Assembly (NCBI GenBank): GCA_022496805.1
Contig: CM040085.1
Span: 30,657,811-30,721,810, forward strand
DNA from: Pohlia nutans
Taxonomy: Eukaryota > Streptophyta > Bryopsida > Bryales > Mniaceae
Direction: 5' to 3'
DNA length: 64,000 nt
Shown here: one piece after another, positions 45,691 to 58,790 of the stretch
Layout of the letters: each line of letters begins with the position of its first letter
Position numbering within the stretch: the first letter of the stretch is position 1
Translations under genes and position numbers: made by a program
The notes under the pieces: model-generated
The model's database searches: none
What the model was told of the DNA's origin: nothing
The model's input: the letters and a program-made list of their open reading frames with translations, nothing else

Positions 45691-48600
45691 ATGGAAAAAC
45701 TATCCTTTACGGGTCTTGAATTCCTCGTCAATCCTGTCGTCTGGCAGTCTGAATTGCCTCTGGATTCATTCCCCCGAGCGCCATCGCCATCGCCAGTCTT
45801 GCTTGTGCTCACCGGCGCCGGGGTTAGGTGCAGCACATTCCGTGCCAATACAGAATCTGCAATCCTGACTGGAATTTCTTCACTTCTCGCTTTTTGTAAG
45901 GTAAGCTCTCCTCTCAGTGCCGTGAGGTTTTCTGTTCTGTTGCTGCAACGTGGCCGGGACCCGTTTTCACGCGTCAATGCTCCTTTTGCTTCTTAGTCAG
46001 CCTTCGCCTGCTCCTTTTGCTGCACCTCGTTGACTCGCCAACTCCAAAGTCTCCATTGTCCGAATTCCGGCAGCTAGAGGTGCAGAATTAGGTTTTCATT
46101 TGAGATTTTCTTTTCTGATGTGCTACTCCCGTTTTTGAGAGTAGGAATCAACCTCGTTTGGCTAGAATATATACTGTTTCGACATCTCTAGGGTTTGAGC
46201 GAACTGTTCTATAATATTCAGGCATTTGTTCGCACTCTCTTGACATTTCGGTCCGTTTTCGTATTGTTAAGCTTGTGTTTAGGCTTGACGAGCGACAAGA
46301 CGAGGTTTGGTATGGAGCGTTCACAGAAATGTCTCATATGCGCTCCATTGATTGCGACGACGGTGAAGGAAATGCTGTTCCAACTTGAATTGGCGAAAGA
46401 CAGCGGAGCGGATGTAGCCGAGTTGCGGGTGGACCATATCATCGGATTTAATCCCGAACTGGATCTTCCCGTTCTGTTGAACGACAGGCCCTTGCCTGTT
46501 ATTGTGACACCGAGGTATGTATGTACATCCGTATCAAGCAATCAGTCACGAGGGCATTGGCAGTTTGCAATTCTCATCTTTTGATCTTTGACTTGTAGGG
46601 CCAAATGGGAAGGTGGATTGTTTGAGGGCAATGAAGAAGCAAGGCAAGCGCTCCTGCGAAGAGCCTATGACCTGGGAGCCGACTACATTGACGTTGAGCT
46701 TAAGGTGTGTGCTGCCGACTTTCTAATGGGGAAGCTTCAGATTGACAAAGTTTTTTATTGTTAAGTTAATAGGCATTAGATTCCTACAGTTGTTAACTTG
46801 AAATTTTACTGGTTACAATTAACATTAGCTTCACACTAATTTAACATTATTGATCTAATGTTCTATCAGAGTATCGTTAATAACTTTGTGAATCTTTTGA
46901 GATGTTGGAATTGGATTTGCAGGCTGTTAGATAATTGTGCGCTCTTTGTGATCTTCATCCTGCAGGTGGCTAAAGAGTTTATCAGAGAGTTGAGGGGCAG
47001 CAGTGCCAAATCTTCAACGAAGATCATTGTGTCCAATCATAATTGGGAATTTACCCCCTTACAAGAGGAGATTGACACTACTATAGAGCAAATGTGGGCC
47101 ACTGGTGGTGATATTGTGAAATACGTCACCACTGCTGAAGACATCACCGATGTTTCACGTGTCTTCCACTTCCTTTCGGAAGCTAAAGTAAGTCCTGCCC
47201 TTTTTTAATCAACGCAGTGCTTATAAGTTTACCTTCGTGTTCATGAATTGCCCCTAATGGCGTTTGTGGCTATTCGTCTTTCATCTCAAGTCTTTTATTC
47301 CCTTATAAGATTCACAAATGGCAAATTCATTTTAATCTAATAGAATAATAGATCACTATTAAGATGTTAAAATCAATGTCAAGTTGATATTGACTTAATG
47401 TTAACTTAATAGTTGCCAGTGTAATATCATATTAATGTGAAGGTCACTAACAGCACACTAGCATGAAATTGCAGTAAACTTACATTCACGTAACATTCTA
47501 GAGCAATGTTGACCATCCTCTGTTGCTACACTATAGTTGGCAATAACTACCCTATCCTATAATAATTGGTTGAATTCTAACGCTTTCATTCTTGAACTCA
47601 AGATTTGAGAAGATTTGTGCCACAGATAGATGTCCAAAAATTGGAGCATCTTAATCACTTTTCCTTAAATTAATAGTTGCGCCCAGAAATTTTGCTGCTC
47701 CTTTCAAGAATGTTATGATTATCTCAATGTGAGGATTATATGAATGTAATACCTACTAACTTAGCATTAAGAACTTTGTCAATCTAGTGGGGTCTTTCGT
47801 GAAGTTGGGAGTTCTATGGCGAGAGCTCACATTACGTTGTCACTGTAGAGGCCAACGATTGGATTAGCCATGGGACAGACGGGAATGATCTCTCGTCTAC
47901 TGGCTCCCAAGTTTGGTGGCTACTTGACGTTTGGGGCATTGAGTAAAGGTCAAGAATCCGCACCTGGACAGCCTACTGTGCAGGATCTGATTGAAGTGTA
48001 CAGGTACTTCTTCTTTCATTGTTATATTACCCCTCTTCAGGTTGTCTGCATTTTAAACTACAAACGTATAATGTGTTTTTGTCTGCAGACGGCTTTATAA
48101 CTCTAGTCGTTTATATAGAAGTTCTAATTTTAACGTGGAATGACAGGGTGAAGTCAATGGATCGAGATACCATAGTCTGTGGAGTGATTGGCAAGCCTGT
48201 GTATCACAGCAAGAGCCCAATTTTGCATAACCAAGGTTTTACAGAGCTCAACCTTAATTACGTTTATCTGCCCTTGCTTGTGGACGATTTCAACAAATTC
48301 ATGAGCGTGTATAGCGATCCCGATTTTCGTGGTTTCAGGTACTAATTTTAACCTATCCATAGGTCTTGCATTAAGGTAGGGAACTCATTCCCGTGATGGT
48401 CCTTTACTTTTGGGTTTAATAGTCGCCCACTTACAGTGTTAGTGCCATGCAAACATGTGACTTGTAAGAAATAAGACAATCCTAGGTTCTATCACAGTCA
48501 AAGATCTTTTCATGTGATCCTTGTCGATGCAATACTTATGGTCCAAGGTAGTCTAGGCTCGGTAGTGGGAGCCTACTACTTCAGACTTCAACTGTTCATA

Positions 48601-50460
48601 GGATATACAAATAAGACACATTTTATTGCATCGGAATCCTCTTGAAATTGGGACCAAGATAAATAGATTCCATCTAATAATGGAAACCACTCAAAACAGC
48701 TGAAGCCATGGGAAACACTCAACCTATGCCTTATGCTTCACCAGAGAGATGTGTCTCTTTCCTCTCGTGTAGTGCTGATTGAGGGTGGTGGCACCAAGTT
48801 TGACTCACCGCTTTTGAGTCGAATATGGCAGTGTTACGATACCATACAAGGAAGATGCACTCCGGTTGAGCGATGAAGTTGATAATGTCACAAAGGTGGG
48901 TATTTCAAGCTTACTGCACATGCATCTCAAAGAATGACAGAGGCTCAGAGACTCAGAGGCTCTTGATACATGAGAGATACAGTGAACTCAATTTTTGACT
49001 TCGCCTTCGTGCAAAATCCCCAGGGAATTGGAGCAGTGAATACCCTTATACGAGGAAAGGATGGACAGTTGCAGGGCTATAATACTGATTGTTATGGTGC
49101 CCTCTCGGCCATTGAGGATGGGCTTCGTCTTTCAGGTATTATGACCTCTTTTTGCACAATCATTCTTACAGGGCCATTCTTTGAGACTCTTGCATCAAAT
49201 TTCCTGGGCAGAGAAGAATTTGTAATTTCTTGCATCAAGTCAATGTGTGCCTCCGTATTTGAAATTTAGACAGAAAAAGAAAGAAAAGCAACAGTATCAG
49301 AATTGTTGGCTATTATGACCTTCTTAGGCTTTCAAAGTCTGAAAGATATGCTAAAATCTATGGAGATTTTGTTTACCTGCAGGGCTTGCAACGACCACTG
49401 AAACTCCATTGAAAGATAAGCTGTTTGTAGTGATTGGAGCTGGCGGGGCTGGCAAAGCCTTGGCTTATGGAGCTAAAGAAAGACTTGCCCGTGTTGTCAT
49501 TGCCAACCGCAATTTTGGTACCTGTGCTAAAGCATCTGCACTTCTCATTAAAATGTCTACTGTGTCCTGGAACTGATGCTGTTTAGAATGTGAACTAATG
49601 ATTGAATGTGTGACGTTTTAGAGCGAGCGAAGGCACTTGCAGAGGTTGTGGGTGGGGAGGCAATTGAACTTGGCAAGCTGTCAGAGTTTCGTCCTGAAAC
49701 GGGCATGGTGCTGGCCAATAGTACCTCTATTGGGATGCAGCCCGACATTACAAAGTCTCCGATTGCTAAGGTTAGTTCCCACGTTTGGTACTTTCTATTC
49801 AAATCTGGATTCTCTGTAGATTTCGATTGAGCTCGTTGAGCTGCTTAGCCTCTCCCCTTTGGGTTGAGACAAAATATAAATTTTGGAAGCGATCTAAACA
49901 TCTGCCTTCATCCTTGTTGCACATACACTACAACAATGTTGAGCTTCACTTTGTAGTAGCTCACGAATATGATGTAACTATGCTTAGGATGCGTTGAGTG
50001 CGTATGCTTTGGTGTTTGATGCTGTCTATACACCAAAAGAGACCCAGCTCTTGAAGGACGCAAAAGAGATTGGCGCAGTTACTGTGAGTGGGGAGGAGAT
50101 GTTTTACAGACAAGCCTTTCTTCAGTTCAAACTCTTTACAGGCCTTTCTCGTAAGTGTTGGGATACATTTCAAGCTATATTGTATGCATGTTGCTTCTTG
50201 CTGTTCCAATATTATATTGTTAATTGACTGGAGAATTTCAGGATCCTGGTATCATTGTAATATAACATGAGTTTATTCTTAAGTATGCATTTTTTGTAGG
50301 AATCGCAGCTGTTGACGTAGTTTCTGCTTGACTCAATTGGCGAGCTATGATAATTGTTGTGCACGGTGATGATAAGAATTGTGATTGTTTCTTGTATGCA
50401 GCACCAGAGGGTCCTATGCGGGATGTACTTTCGAAGCAATCCGTTGCTCACAAAGGTTGA
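45691..50460 (+). CDS. Bifunctional 3-dehydroquinate dehydratase / shikimate dehydrogenase
   Basis: Core exons: 46312(or 46192)-46514, 46599-46704, 46966-47187, 47849-48003, 48147-48338, 48832-48895, 49024-49135, 49383-49517, 49622-49770, 49988-50150 and 50402-50460. They give 519 codons from ATG 46312. A GC-richer upstream exon (45691-45900) could be joined in phase and add a leader, which the plastid enzyme would need. The two domains catalyse steps three and four of the shikimate pathway. Type I dehydratase: Glu in ADYIDVEL, His in VSNHNW and the Schiff-base Lys in GDIVKYVTTAED. Dehydrogenase: shikimate-binding HSKSPILHN, catalytic Lys in TIPYKED, Asp in GYNTDCYG, nucleotide fold VIGAGGAGKALAYGAKE and ANSTSIGMQP. 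The order and fusion are those of plant DHD-SDH. The core is certain; the 5' exon is a proposal. Confidence 0.93.
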
Positions 50461-50691
50461 CAAAAAGTACTGGACCTTAGACTCCTGCATTTGAGTATAT
50501 TGTAGAAACACATGTATCTTATTGTGAAGCTTTCTTGTTCATCAGTATCTGGACTACTATGGCGAAGTTCAATGAGGTTCCAAGTCTGCTAATTTGAAAT
50601 GTTCTCAACAAAATCATCGCACTGCTTATACGTACCAGCTCACTATTGTTGTATGTGCATCCTGCCAGGTTTAATTCGGTCAGCATTGTAA

Positions 50692-50805
50692 TAGGCCCCG
50701 CCCACACCAATCAAGTAGCACCAATTAGCTAACGTGGGCAGTGCAGGCATTTAGTATCTAATTCCAGTTAGCTAATTGGCACAACTTTGTGCGGGCAGGG
50801 GCCTA
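50692..50805. mobile_element. Short palindromic MITE
   Basis: TAGGCCCCGCCCACAC on the left pairs with GTGCGGGCAGGGGCCTA on the right, and CCAATTAGCTAAC pairs inside with GTTAGCTAATTGG. It is 114 bp and lies just downstream of DHD-SDH. Confidence 0.75.
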
Positions 50806-52011
50806 ACTTAAAGCTTTCTATCGGAGGTTGTTGACTTTGGGCATGTGATTGTGAAGCTGAGGAGGTAGTGTTGACAGAAGGTGATGCTTTTGATGATGTT
50901 TTTTCTTCAGGAACCTTGCCTACTCCTGTGTCCGCTCGATGTTCCATTGGTATATACAACGGAAGAGGAAAGAGACTAAGCCGGTCAGTATGTGCCAATC
51001 CCTGCCATAGAGGATGGTCTTTTTCACGTTCGGCGAGCTTTGGTCTGCTGATGGAAAGGTCGCAGGCACAGGTGGGTGGTTTTGCACTGAGATTTTGAGT
51101 ACTACACCTTTCTATAATGACCGTTCACAATATAATATTCTTAAGTTCCACCACATTGGTGGCACTATCATATTACCTTTAGGTCATTAGATGAGGTTTT
51201 CACATAGCTCCGTCTGCCACATGCACCCGCACCATCAGGCCCTTTTACTGTATATTGAGTATCTTCCTAAGTCGGGATTCAAGCGCTATGTATCTATTAG
51301 GCACTCTTTAGAAACTGACTCAAATAAGGGTTGATGATAACTTATTTTGGCTCTGGTTACCGAGCACTTGGTCAAATGTCTCTGGTTTAGAATACTATTT
51401 GCTTCATTTTTAAGCATTTTGACTCATGTAGGAGTGATTTTTGGGAGATCTGTAAAGTTTTTAGGTTTACCCTATTTCAATAATGGACATTCACTTCGCA
51501 AATGAGACTTATTGTAGATGACAAATGTACAATTGTAAGCACAATATATCAGAGTATGTAGGGAAGTGCATCTTCTTTATGTTGTATCCATATTCTGAAG
51601 GGAGCTGCACAAGGGGTTGGGTTGAATATTCTAGGTGCTTGTGGGTTGAAAATGGTTTCATGAACCCAAGGTTGCACATGGAGAATAGTTTCAATCCTCC
51701 AGGGAAGATCTCCCTCGGTTGAAAATTTGCACTATTACATTGAACAATGCTTTCTCCACCATTTAACCTAAAATTGGACTGCAGCCCTTGGGTGGATTGA
51801 GTTTCGTTGAAAATTACCCATTCCATTGCAGAGAAAAACTTTAGACTCACAACTTGATTCACTCATTCTTTGAACCCATAGGTGCGTGCTCTCACAAGGT
51901 TTCCAACCATGTGGGACATACCCACATCTTAGCATGAGAAATAATGTTTGCACCTGTTGTACGTTCGTGCCCTCTTGCAAGGCCAAGAACGTCACTCCGG
52001 GGTACCCCTTG
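50806..52011. other. Intergenic DNA with a dispersed repeat
   Basis: The part at 51600-51870 (GCTGCACAAGG, GGGTTGAAAATGGTTTCA, GGGTGGATTGAG) is related to about 12180-12480. A 76-residue frame at 50868-51098 has no recognised domain. Confidence 0.5.
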
Positions 52012-52013
52012 TA

Positions 52014-52971
52014 CAGTACCCACCAACAAGTTTACGTTCAAATTTTTGAACTCCAAGTGCCAATGAAAAAAAAAGTGCAACTTTGAAAAATCGTATCTCC
52101 CAATTTACAAACTTCATGAAACTGCCACATGTTTGTTTAGAGACAAGTTAACTACATTCTAGGTGTCATTAGTATGCAAATTTGAACCATGTGTCTAAGA
52201 AAAATCAGATTGCATTAATTGCAATCCAAGTTGTGTTTGTAGCTCCTACACCGTGAAGACAACATCTATGCTTCTTGAGCCAACACACTTCAAATTTTTG
52301 TGAGTTTGAGCTTCATATATAGATCTCCAACAAACTTTCAACAAAAAACATACTTCGTTCAAGCAATGTGGTAGCTTGTGGATACATTGTGTGAGTGTTT
52401 TTGGTGAGTAGTTGCATTCTAGTGGTTTTGTTTCTTGAGCTTGCAACTTTGTACAAATAGTAGAATTGGAAGGATTCATTGCTTCTTTAGGATTTTGGTG
52501 GGCATAACATCAACTGAAAGAAAAGAATTCACTCAAATTGTAAGATACTCACTCAAAAATTTACTCAAATTTGTAAGATTGTGAAAGATACTATCCAAAA
52601 GGAAGAGTTACCGCAAAACAAAGAAGAATTAGTCAACACCATTCAAAGGGCATGGGAGGAGGTGCTTTTAGAGATGATTGATGTTCTCCTTGCTAGCATG
52701 CCTCACCGTATGAAGGCTGTAATCAAAGCTAATGGTGGTAGCACTAGATGGTAGATTGTTTGTCAAAAAATGCTATATTTACGTATAAATTTATAAGTTT
52801 TTTTGTAAATGCCTAATATATTAGTAAAGTAGATTTCATTACCTCTCTAACGCACTTTGCGGTTTGTGATTTAGATCATTTTTGAGCAAATGGTGGCAAT
52901 TTGAAATTGGAAATATGTGCCTTGTTTGTGCAGAATGATTGCTGTGAATGTAAACTTGTTGGTGGGTACTC
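52014..52971 (+). mobile_element. Deleted derivative of a Tc1-type element
   Basis: The left end CAGTACCCACCAACAAGTTT and the complement of the right end (GAGTACCCACCAACAAGTTT) differ at one base. TA flanks both ends (52012-52013 and 52972-52973). At 52586-52754 (+) it keeps the last ~55 codons of a transposase (KDTIQKEELPQNKEELVNT and on to MKAVIKANGGSTRW). These match the C-terminus of the copy at 42098 closely, but the catalytic region is gone. It is 958 bp. Confidence 0.9.
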
Positions 52972-52973
52972 TA

Positions 52974-53696
52974 CACCATGGTGATCGAGCATTCTTTTGA
53001 AAGGGATGTGTTTGAATCGCACCCACACCAGAATTTGAATCCTAAATCCAAATAATTTTCAAACGTTTGTCATGAGATGAAAATTTCTAGTTTCTAACAT
53101 GAAGGATGAGTCCAATATGGCCTTAGACTAGGACAACGTTATCGAGTACAAAAAACTATTTAAACCCACATACAAAATAGTTTATGATTAAAACATAATC
53201 CAGAAAATTCTAATTGTATTTAACATTTTTTAAACTCAAATGCACAAGATTTGATAGAAAATATCTGGGACAACAACTTCAACATGCATAAGTTGCCACA
53301 TTATTCAAATTTGAGAGAATATCCTATACTCCAAAAATCTAGGACAAGGGATTTACCATGGATGGTCCAAAAGCAATCTTATAGCAAATTTCCTATACCA
53401 AACAAGTTCTTGTCTTGCTTGGTACAACAACACAAAAGCTTTACAACAAATTTCATGTACAAATTGTTAATATCTTATTTGCAATCAAATACAAAATAAT
53501 TTTGAACTTTAAGTTTCAAATTTTATACAAAAATATTGGTGACAACAATCATACATCTAACTCTATGGATAGAATCAAAAATTCATAATGTACAACTTTT
53601 ATTCATATATCAAGTTCAAAATATCCCTCTTAGTTACATTTTATAAGACATCTTTGAAATTCTCCAAATCTGAAGAAGGGTGAGGACATTTAGGGG
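52974..53696. mobile_element. piggyBac-like MITE, right end only identified
   Basis: The segment from about 53440 to 53696 matches 58530-58786 over most of its length (ATTTTATACAAAAATATTGG, GTATGGATAGAATC-type blocks). It ends ATTTAGGGG followed by TTAA (53697-53700). I cannot find the left terminus, so the start given is the limit of the gap. Confidence 0.55.
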
Positions 53697-53740
53697 TTAA
53701 TTTCCTTGACAATCAGCTTCCTTGATATTCACAATGAGGA

Positions 53741-53893
53741 TAGATAGATAGAAACTCCAGACCTCTTTTGAGTTCGGCGTGAATAAAGTGTCTGTTCGTC
53801 TCGACAATGAACCAGTGCCCACCGGACAAAGGGCCATTGATGTGAGACTACTCTTCCCTTCCGAAAATAGACATTTTAGTGACCAGTAACAAG
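53741..53893 (+). repeat. Dispersed repeat, copy 2
   Basis: Inverse copy of 3372-3533. No element ends are recognised. Confidence 0.75.
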
Positions 53894-54989
53894 ATTCACA
53901 ATGAGGACTTACAATCAACACGTACTAGAATCCATTCCACAACTGAAGGTTGGTTATAATTCAGAATAAAATCCCTTAGTTCCAATGTATATTCTCACAC
54001 TCGATCTCCAAACATCTCCTTTCTTCCTGATCAATCACCTAGAATCATAGCATTTTAATTGATAATATGCTTGCTAACTCAAATATAAAAATCAAGTTGT
54101 AGTAAAAGTACTTCTTTCCTACTCACAATATACTAATTTCCAAAACCGAGCTCCAGCATTGAATTAACCAATTAAGTCTACCCTCCGTAATATGACGATA
54201 TTATTGTTTCTAAAAGCAATACACATGTGACAAGTCATTTCTATGACTAATCTATGCCTGTCACCTTGAAGTTAGGGCTTCCCAAACATGTCATAATAGA
54301 GAAGGAAAACTATACGTAGTTACAAGGACTTGGCATGAGTTTTAACTAGGACAATAGAATTGTCTGAAAACAGAAGAGGAGTTCAAGAGGAGTTTGTTCT
54401 CTATAATTACATTTTCTGACAAGTGTTGGCTAAGTATAGTCCCCATGGTCAAGTCTCTTGACTTGGAGGAACTTGTGGGAATTCTCCTCTAGCATTGGGG
54501 AGGTCATAAGTTCCACACCCCATGGCGGTGCAGGGCCTTGCTTTAAATTATTCTCCAACTCACCATAAGATAACTATATATAAAAGCAACCTTTTCCTTA
54601 AATTGTCCCTAGCTCAATCTTCCATAATAAGTAGATTCTAACACCCTACTTTTTATGAGAATGTGCACAATCTAAACATGAGAGTTTAGGATCGCTTTAT
54701 GGTCAACCTACAGTCATCACTTTGGAAATTCATAACTTATTCATATGGTGTCCAAATAACGCATGCTAAAGTGCGTTGGAATCCTCTTGAACTTGCTATT
54801 AAGACCCACCAAAAAAAAAATTGTTTCATGTGTGTAAATAGGATGAGTTGGTAAGAGGGATGCTTTAAGGTATAGTTAGCTTAAACTAGATTTGCAATCT
54901 TTTTGAACTCAAAACGAGTCTAAGGTGAATTTAAGGTTTCTTTCCATTTGAGACACTCTTTTCAGTTAACTCTAATGCACTAGAAAGAA

Positions 54990-56443
54990 TTAGAACTTAC
55001 AAACCTCAGTACCAAAGCCATGGTCTTTGTTATTCTCATCTTTTATCACACTCCATAGTTTGTTCACAGCTACAATCTCACCGGTGCTTAGTGTCGCCAA
55101 TCTGCCAGATACAATCACATTTTCCTCATCAAGGATTGTGACTGCAAGATTTTCTCGGTAAATGACGTCAAGGTCCACATACCTTCATCTTTGTGTGCGT
55201 GTAGAAGTTTCAGGGAGTCACTCCTACACTTTTTATAAACCAATACCAACACTACAAAGAGTTCAAGCCCTAAAGCACTAAAGACATCTACAACTAAAGG
55301 CCATTTCACGAGTGAGTTGATTGCCCAAGAGTCTAAGTTGAACTAGTCCTTCCATACTAGCCAAATCAAGAGGAATCTTTCCACTCAAGTTATTTAGACT
55401 CCTGGAAGTAGCAACAGATTTCCCAAGCTACGTCCACTCAAACTATTGCCAAAAAGCTGAAGCGTCAAATTACCTCTACTAAATGGAATCCCTCCACTAA
55501 AGTTGTGATTCGCAAGGTCAAGCTTCCACTCAAGTTTCCAACCCCTGCATCAAGCCATTATTGAATGCAATGAGTCAAGTTGGGCATGCTACCAAACATG
55601 TCTGGAATATGGCCAGGAGACGTGTTATTTCCCCAAGTTCAAGTCTTCCAAGTGCGACAGATTTTGAAGAGATGGAATAGGACCCATGATGTTGCACCTT
55701 GCAAGATGGAGTGCCTTCAACTTCGTCATCTTCAATATCTCTGTTGGAAACAAACCTTAAGGGAATTTCACACAATCAAGCCGAAGATCCTCCAAGCGCT
55801 GAAATCCGCACCATGTCCAGGATGTCAAAGTCTGAAACCAACCGTAGAACTTTTAAGGTTGGAATCGTGAAGAAGCCCAAACGGAAATGTACCATTTCCA
55901 ATTGTTGCGAGACATAGTCAATCCCTCAAGCTTCATCAATGAAATAATGGACTGTGGCAATTCAGATATGGCTCAAAGCATCCGAGTCTTTATCACATTT
56001 TTCTGCAGGGTGCAACTAACCTCTTCGAAATACAAATGGCTTATATGTCTAACAAATCCCCCTCTGCAGCTCTGTTCTCCGACCTCCAGTTCTTCTTTTC
56101 CGTTCCAGCCCTCAGAAGAGCATATTATACATCTATTGTCACCAACACAACTCCATGAATCCCACGTACTTGATGTGCAGGTCTCCACTTCTGTACTTTC
56201 TACCACACTTGGAAGGAATTCCTACTTCGGCATTGGCATTGACAACCACTGCTCAGCACTAGACATCGAATTCCAACCCCAGTCTGAACACGAGCAACAA
56301 CAGAAGCACAAGTCTGTTATAAGCAGGAGCAACAACAGAATCAGAAGTTTCTTTGGCGTGGCTGGGATTTTGAAGCCCTCTTTGGCGTCGCTTTGTACTT
56401 TTCTCTCTTGCAATGGAAGACCGTCTGCTTTCTTTCGTGCCAC
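54990..56443 (-). pseudogene. LRR receptor-like kinase, decayed and 3'-truncated
   Basis: Read on the minus strand. From 56443 there is an N-terminal signal-like hydrophobic run (KKLLILLLLLLITDLCFCCC), then a Trp/Cys region (WDSWSC). LRR text follows, such as LKALHLARCNIMGPIPSLQN and HLEDLNLG, around 55580-55760. A transmembrane segment (LGLELFVVLVLVYKKCR) and WTLTSFTEKIL follow near 55300-55150. Last is the start of a kinase N-lobe (LSTGEIVAVNKLWS, HGFGTEV) at 55120-54990. The pieces lie in different frames with stops between them, and no catalytic loop is found below 54990. This is a relic of an LRR-RLK; intact relatives are expected elsewhere. Confidence 0.7.
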
Positions 56444-57840
56444 TTTTTTTTTTTAATAAAATCAGAACCAGAAGTCAAACGTACTTGAGATGCAGCTTGT
56501 CAGAGTCAACTACTGTAGAGCAAGATTCCTTCAAATGCTGACTCTGATTCCGGTCAAATGACATTCAAATGCCTATTAATCGTTGCCACATGTAAAGTTA
56601 CTACAATAGTAACAAGTTAAGCATATTCTGCAGAAGATGACGGACTGAACAAGCAGCTACCGATCGCCACTGCACTGGTGCGCAATAATATTCGATGCAG
56701 GCCTGCAAATAGCAAAGTGAGATGATTGCGGGCAGTCAGAGTCAGTACCGAACTACCGATGATTCACCATTTCGGTACCAACCGCGCGCCACAGCTTTGT
56801 TGTTTACAGTACTGCTCATATTTGAATGGCAAGAGTACAAGACATTCAGTTATACATACTTTATTTTGTTTTTCGTTTCAAATACCGTGAGCATTCACTG
56901 TATTGCGCAAAGATAAAAATACAAGGGGGCACGAATACATGAAAAGAGAAAAGAAAATGGAGCAGTTCAAGCCTTTCTGCTGGAACATATTAACAACTGG
57001 ATGGCTTGTACCTTACTACTAACCCCGTCATCTTTGCTGGAATCCTTTTCTAAACTGGATTTCTTTTTCATTGTGGTCAGTTGTTGAAAGAGTTCTTGAT
57101 CTTCTCGCCCACACTCCACATGAAACATCATCCTGCGCACACATTCAATATTCACCATGAGTACTTAGTTTGACGTCCTCGATGAACTCTTGACCATATC
57201 TAGAGGTGCGCCAGTACATATGCCCAACACAAAAGCTTCAAGTGTACAGAAGAAAAGAGAATATATGACTAATCATACATTCAATTAGTAACCATCGGTA
57301 GCTGAATTTGTCACTGCCATCTAAGCGTTTAATGCTGTGCATGATGTGCAAACAATATACATTGATGATAGGTATCTGTAAGGCAGAACTTCTTAAAAAT
57401 CGCAATTCTTCAGAGACAATTATGAGGACTATATATTATTTTTGTTTTTGTTTTCTTTGTTCTTACATTGGACACATGTTTTAATGTCTCAACATAGCAT
57501 GTAGATTCAAGCTAATCAGAACTCTACACCACCTGATGAATACAAATTAGGGTTTTACATTGCCTCACTCTGAAGCTCCAAAAACAAACCCTAATTTTTG
57601 AAGGAAACGACACAAACTTGCTCCAGACCACAAAGTTTGCATACGTTCTGCAACTTCTATCTGAGCGCACAATCCTTTGCATTGAAGGCAGAAATAGATG
57701 CGAGAGTTAGAAAAGTACTCACCCAGGCAACTTGGCTCACATCAATGACTGCAATTAGGAGCTCGTTGGAATTAGGTTACAATTAGGGTTTTAGTGTTCA
57801 CTTGATAACTTTTTTAGTAGACTACAATAATTGCAATTAC
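56444..57840. other. Intergenic DNA, no gene recognised
   Basis: A minus-strand frame at 57158-56967 (RMMFHVECGREDQELFQQLT, then Lys/Ser-rich) is preceded by a possible acceptor and followed by a possible donor. It could be a small exon remnant of the LRR-kinase or another gene, but I cannot identify it. Confidence 0.4.
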
Positions 57841-57844
57841 TTAA

Positions 57845-58064
57845 CCCCTAAAGGACCAAGGATTCATGGTTTTAGAATGACAAATTTAAACTATCATATT
57901 GTGAAAAATATAATTCAGACAAGACTAAATTTTATACCATCAGCACTAAATTTTATATCATTGCATTTGTTGATCAAAAAACAAATAAATTTGAACAAGA
58001 GGAAGTTTGAATAGGACCTACTCAAAACTGTTCAAAAATACGGGACTTCTTGGTCCTTTAGGGA
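57845..58064. mobile_element. TTAA-flanked piggyBac-like MITE
   Basis: The left end CCCCTAAAGGACCAAGG and the right end TTGGTCCTTTAGGGA are inverted copies. TTAA lies at 57841-57844 and 58065-58068. It is 220 bp and belongs to the same family as 7640-7853 and 63524-63754. Confidence 0.85.
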
Positions 58065-58218
58065 TTAAACTCTCATTCAAAATCCTTCTCTATATTGACC
58101 ATGGAATTTACTTCCTACTAAGGGCATCAATAATGACAGTCGCTATTTATGTAGAATATTTAGTAAACACACTCTTCATTTACATGGGTGTGATGTCTAT
58201 ATTTCTCTCTTGTTTTAA

Positions 58219-58786
58219 CCCCTAAAGGACCAACCGTCCATTTTTTGGATGATGTACAAATTTCATCCACGTGTTCTCGTCCGTCATGCATTTTTTGCAA
58301 GGAAATGAGATACAACAAAATTCTATGGCAAGATAGCTTCATACATGTGTGATCTAATTAAAAAGGGGATGATTTGTGAAATTTTTATGCCTCATTTCAT
58401 GTTGTAGTGATTCACCAAAAAATTTAAAGACTTTAGTCTAAATGTGCTCTTCAAAAAATTAACTCATAAAATTTAGCAACCAAAAAATCTCCAAAAATCA
58501 CTACACTTAGAGTATTACATTTCAACCCCACAACAAATTTCAAAGAACAGATTGTCAATATCTTATTCGTAATCAAATTACAAAAGAATTTTGAATTTTG
58601 AGTTTGAAATTTTATACAAAAATATTGGTGATAGCCATCGCAGATCTAACTGTATGGATAGAATCTAAAATTTATAATGTACAACTTTTATTCAAACATG
58701 AAGTTCAAAATATTCCTCTTGGTTGCATTTTATGATCCATCTTTGCAATACTACCGAATTTGGAGAGGGGTGACGACGTTCAGGGG
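58219..58786. mobile_element. TTAA-flanked piggyBac-like MITE
   Basis: The left end is CCCCTAAAGGACCAACCG and the right end is ACGTTCAGGGG, with TTAA at 58215-58218 and 58787-58790. The terminal inverted repeat is short (CCCCTRAA). It is 568 bp; its right half matches 53440-53696. Confidence 0.75.
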
Positions 58787-58790
58787 TTAA

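Noticed and set aside
55887..56456. 189-codon plus-strand frame
   Set aside because: Antisense to the LRR-kinase relic, which has recognisable LRR, membrane and kinase pieces.
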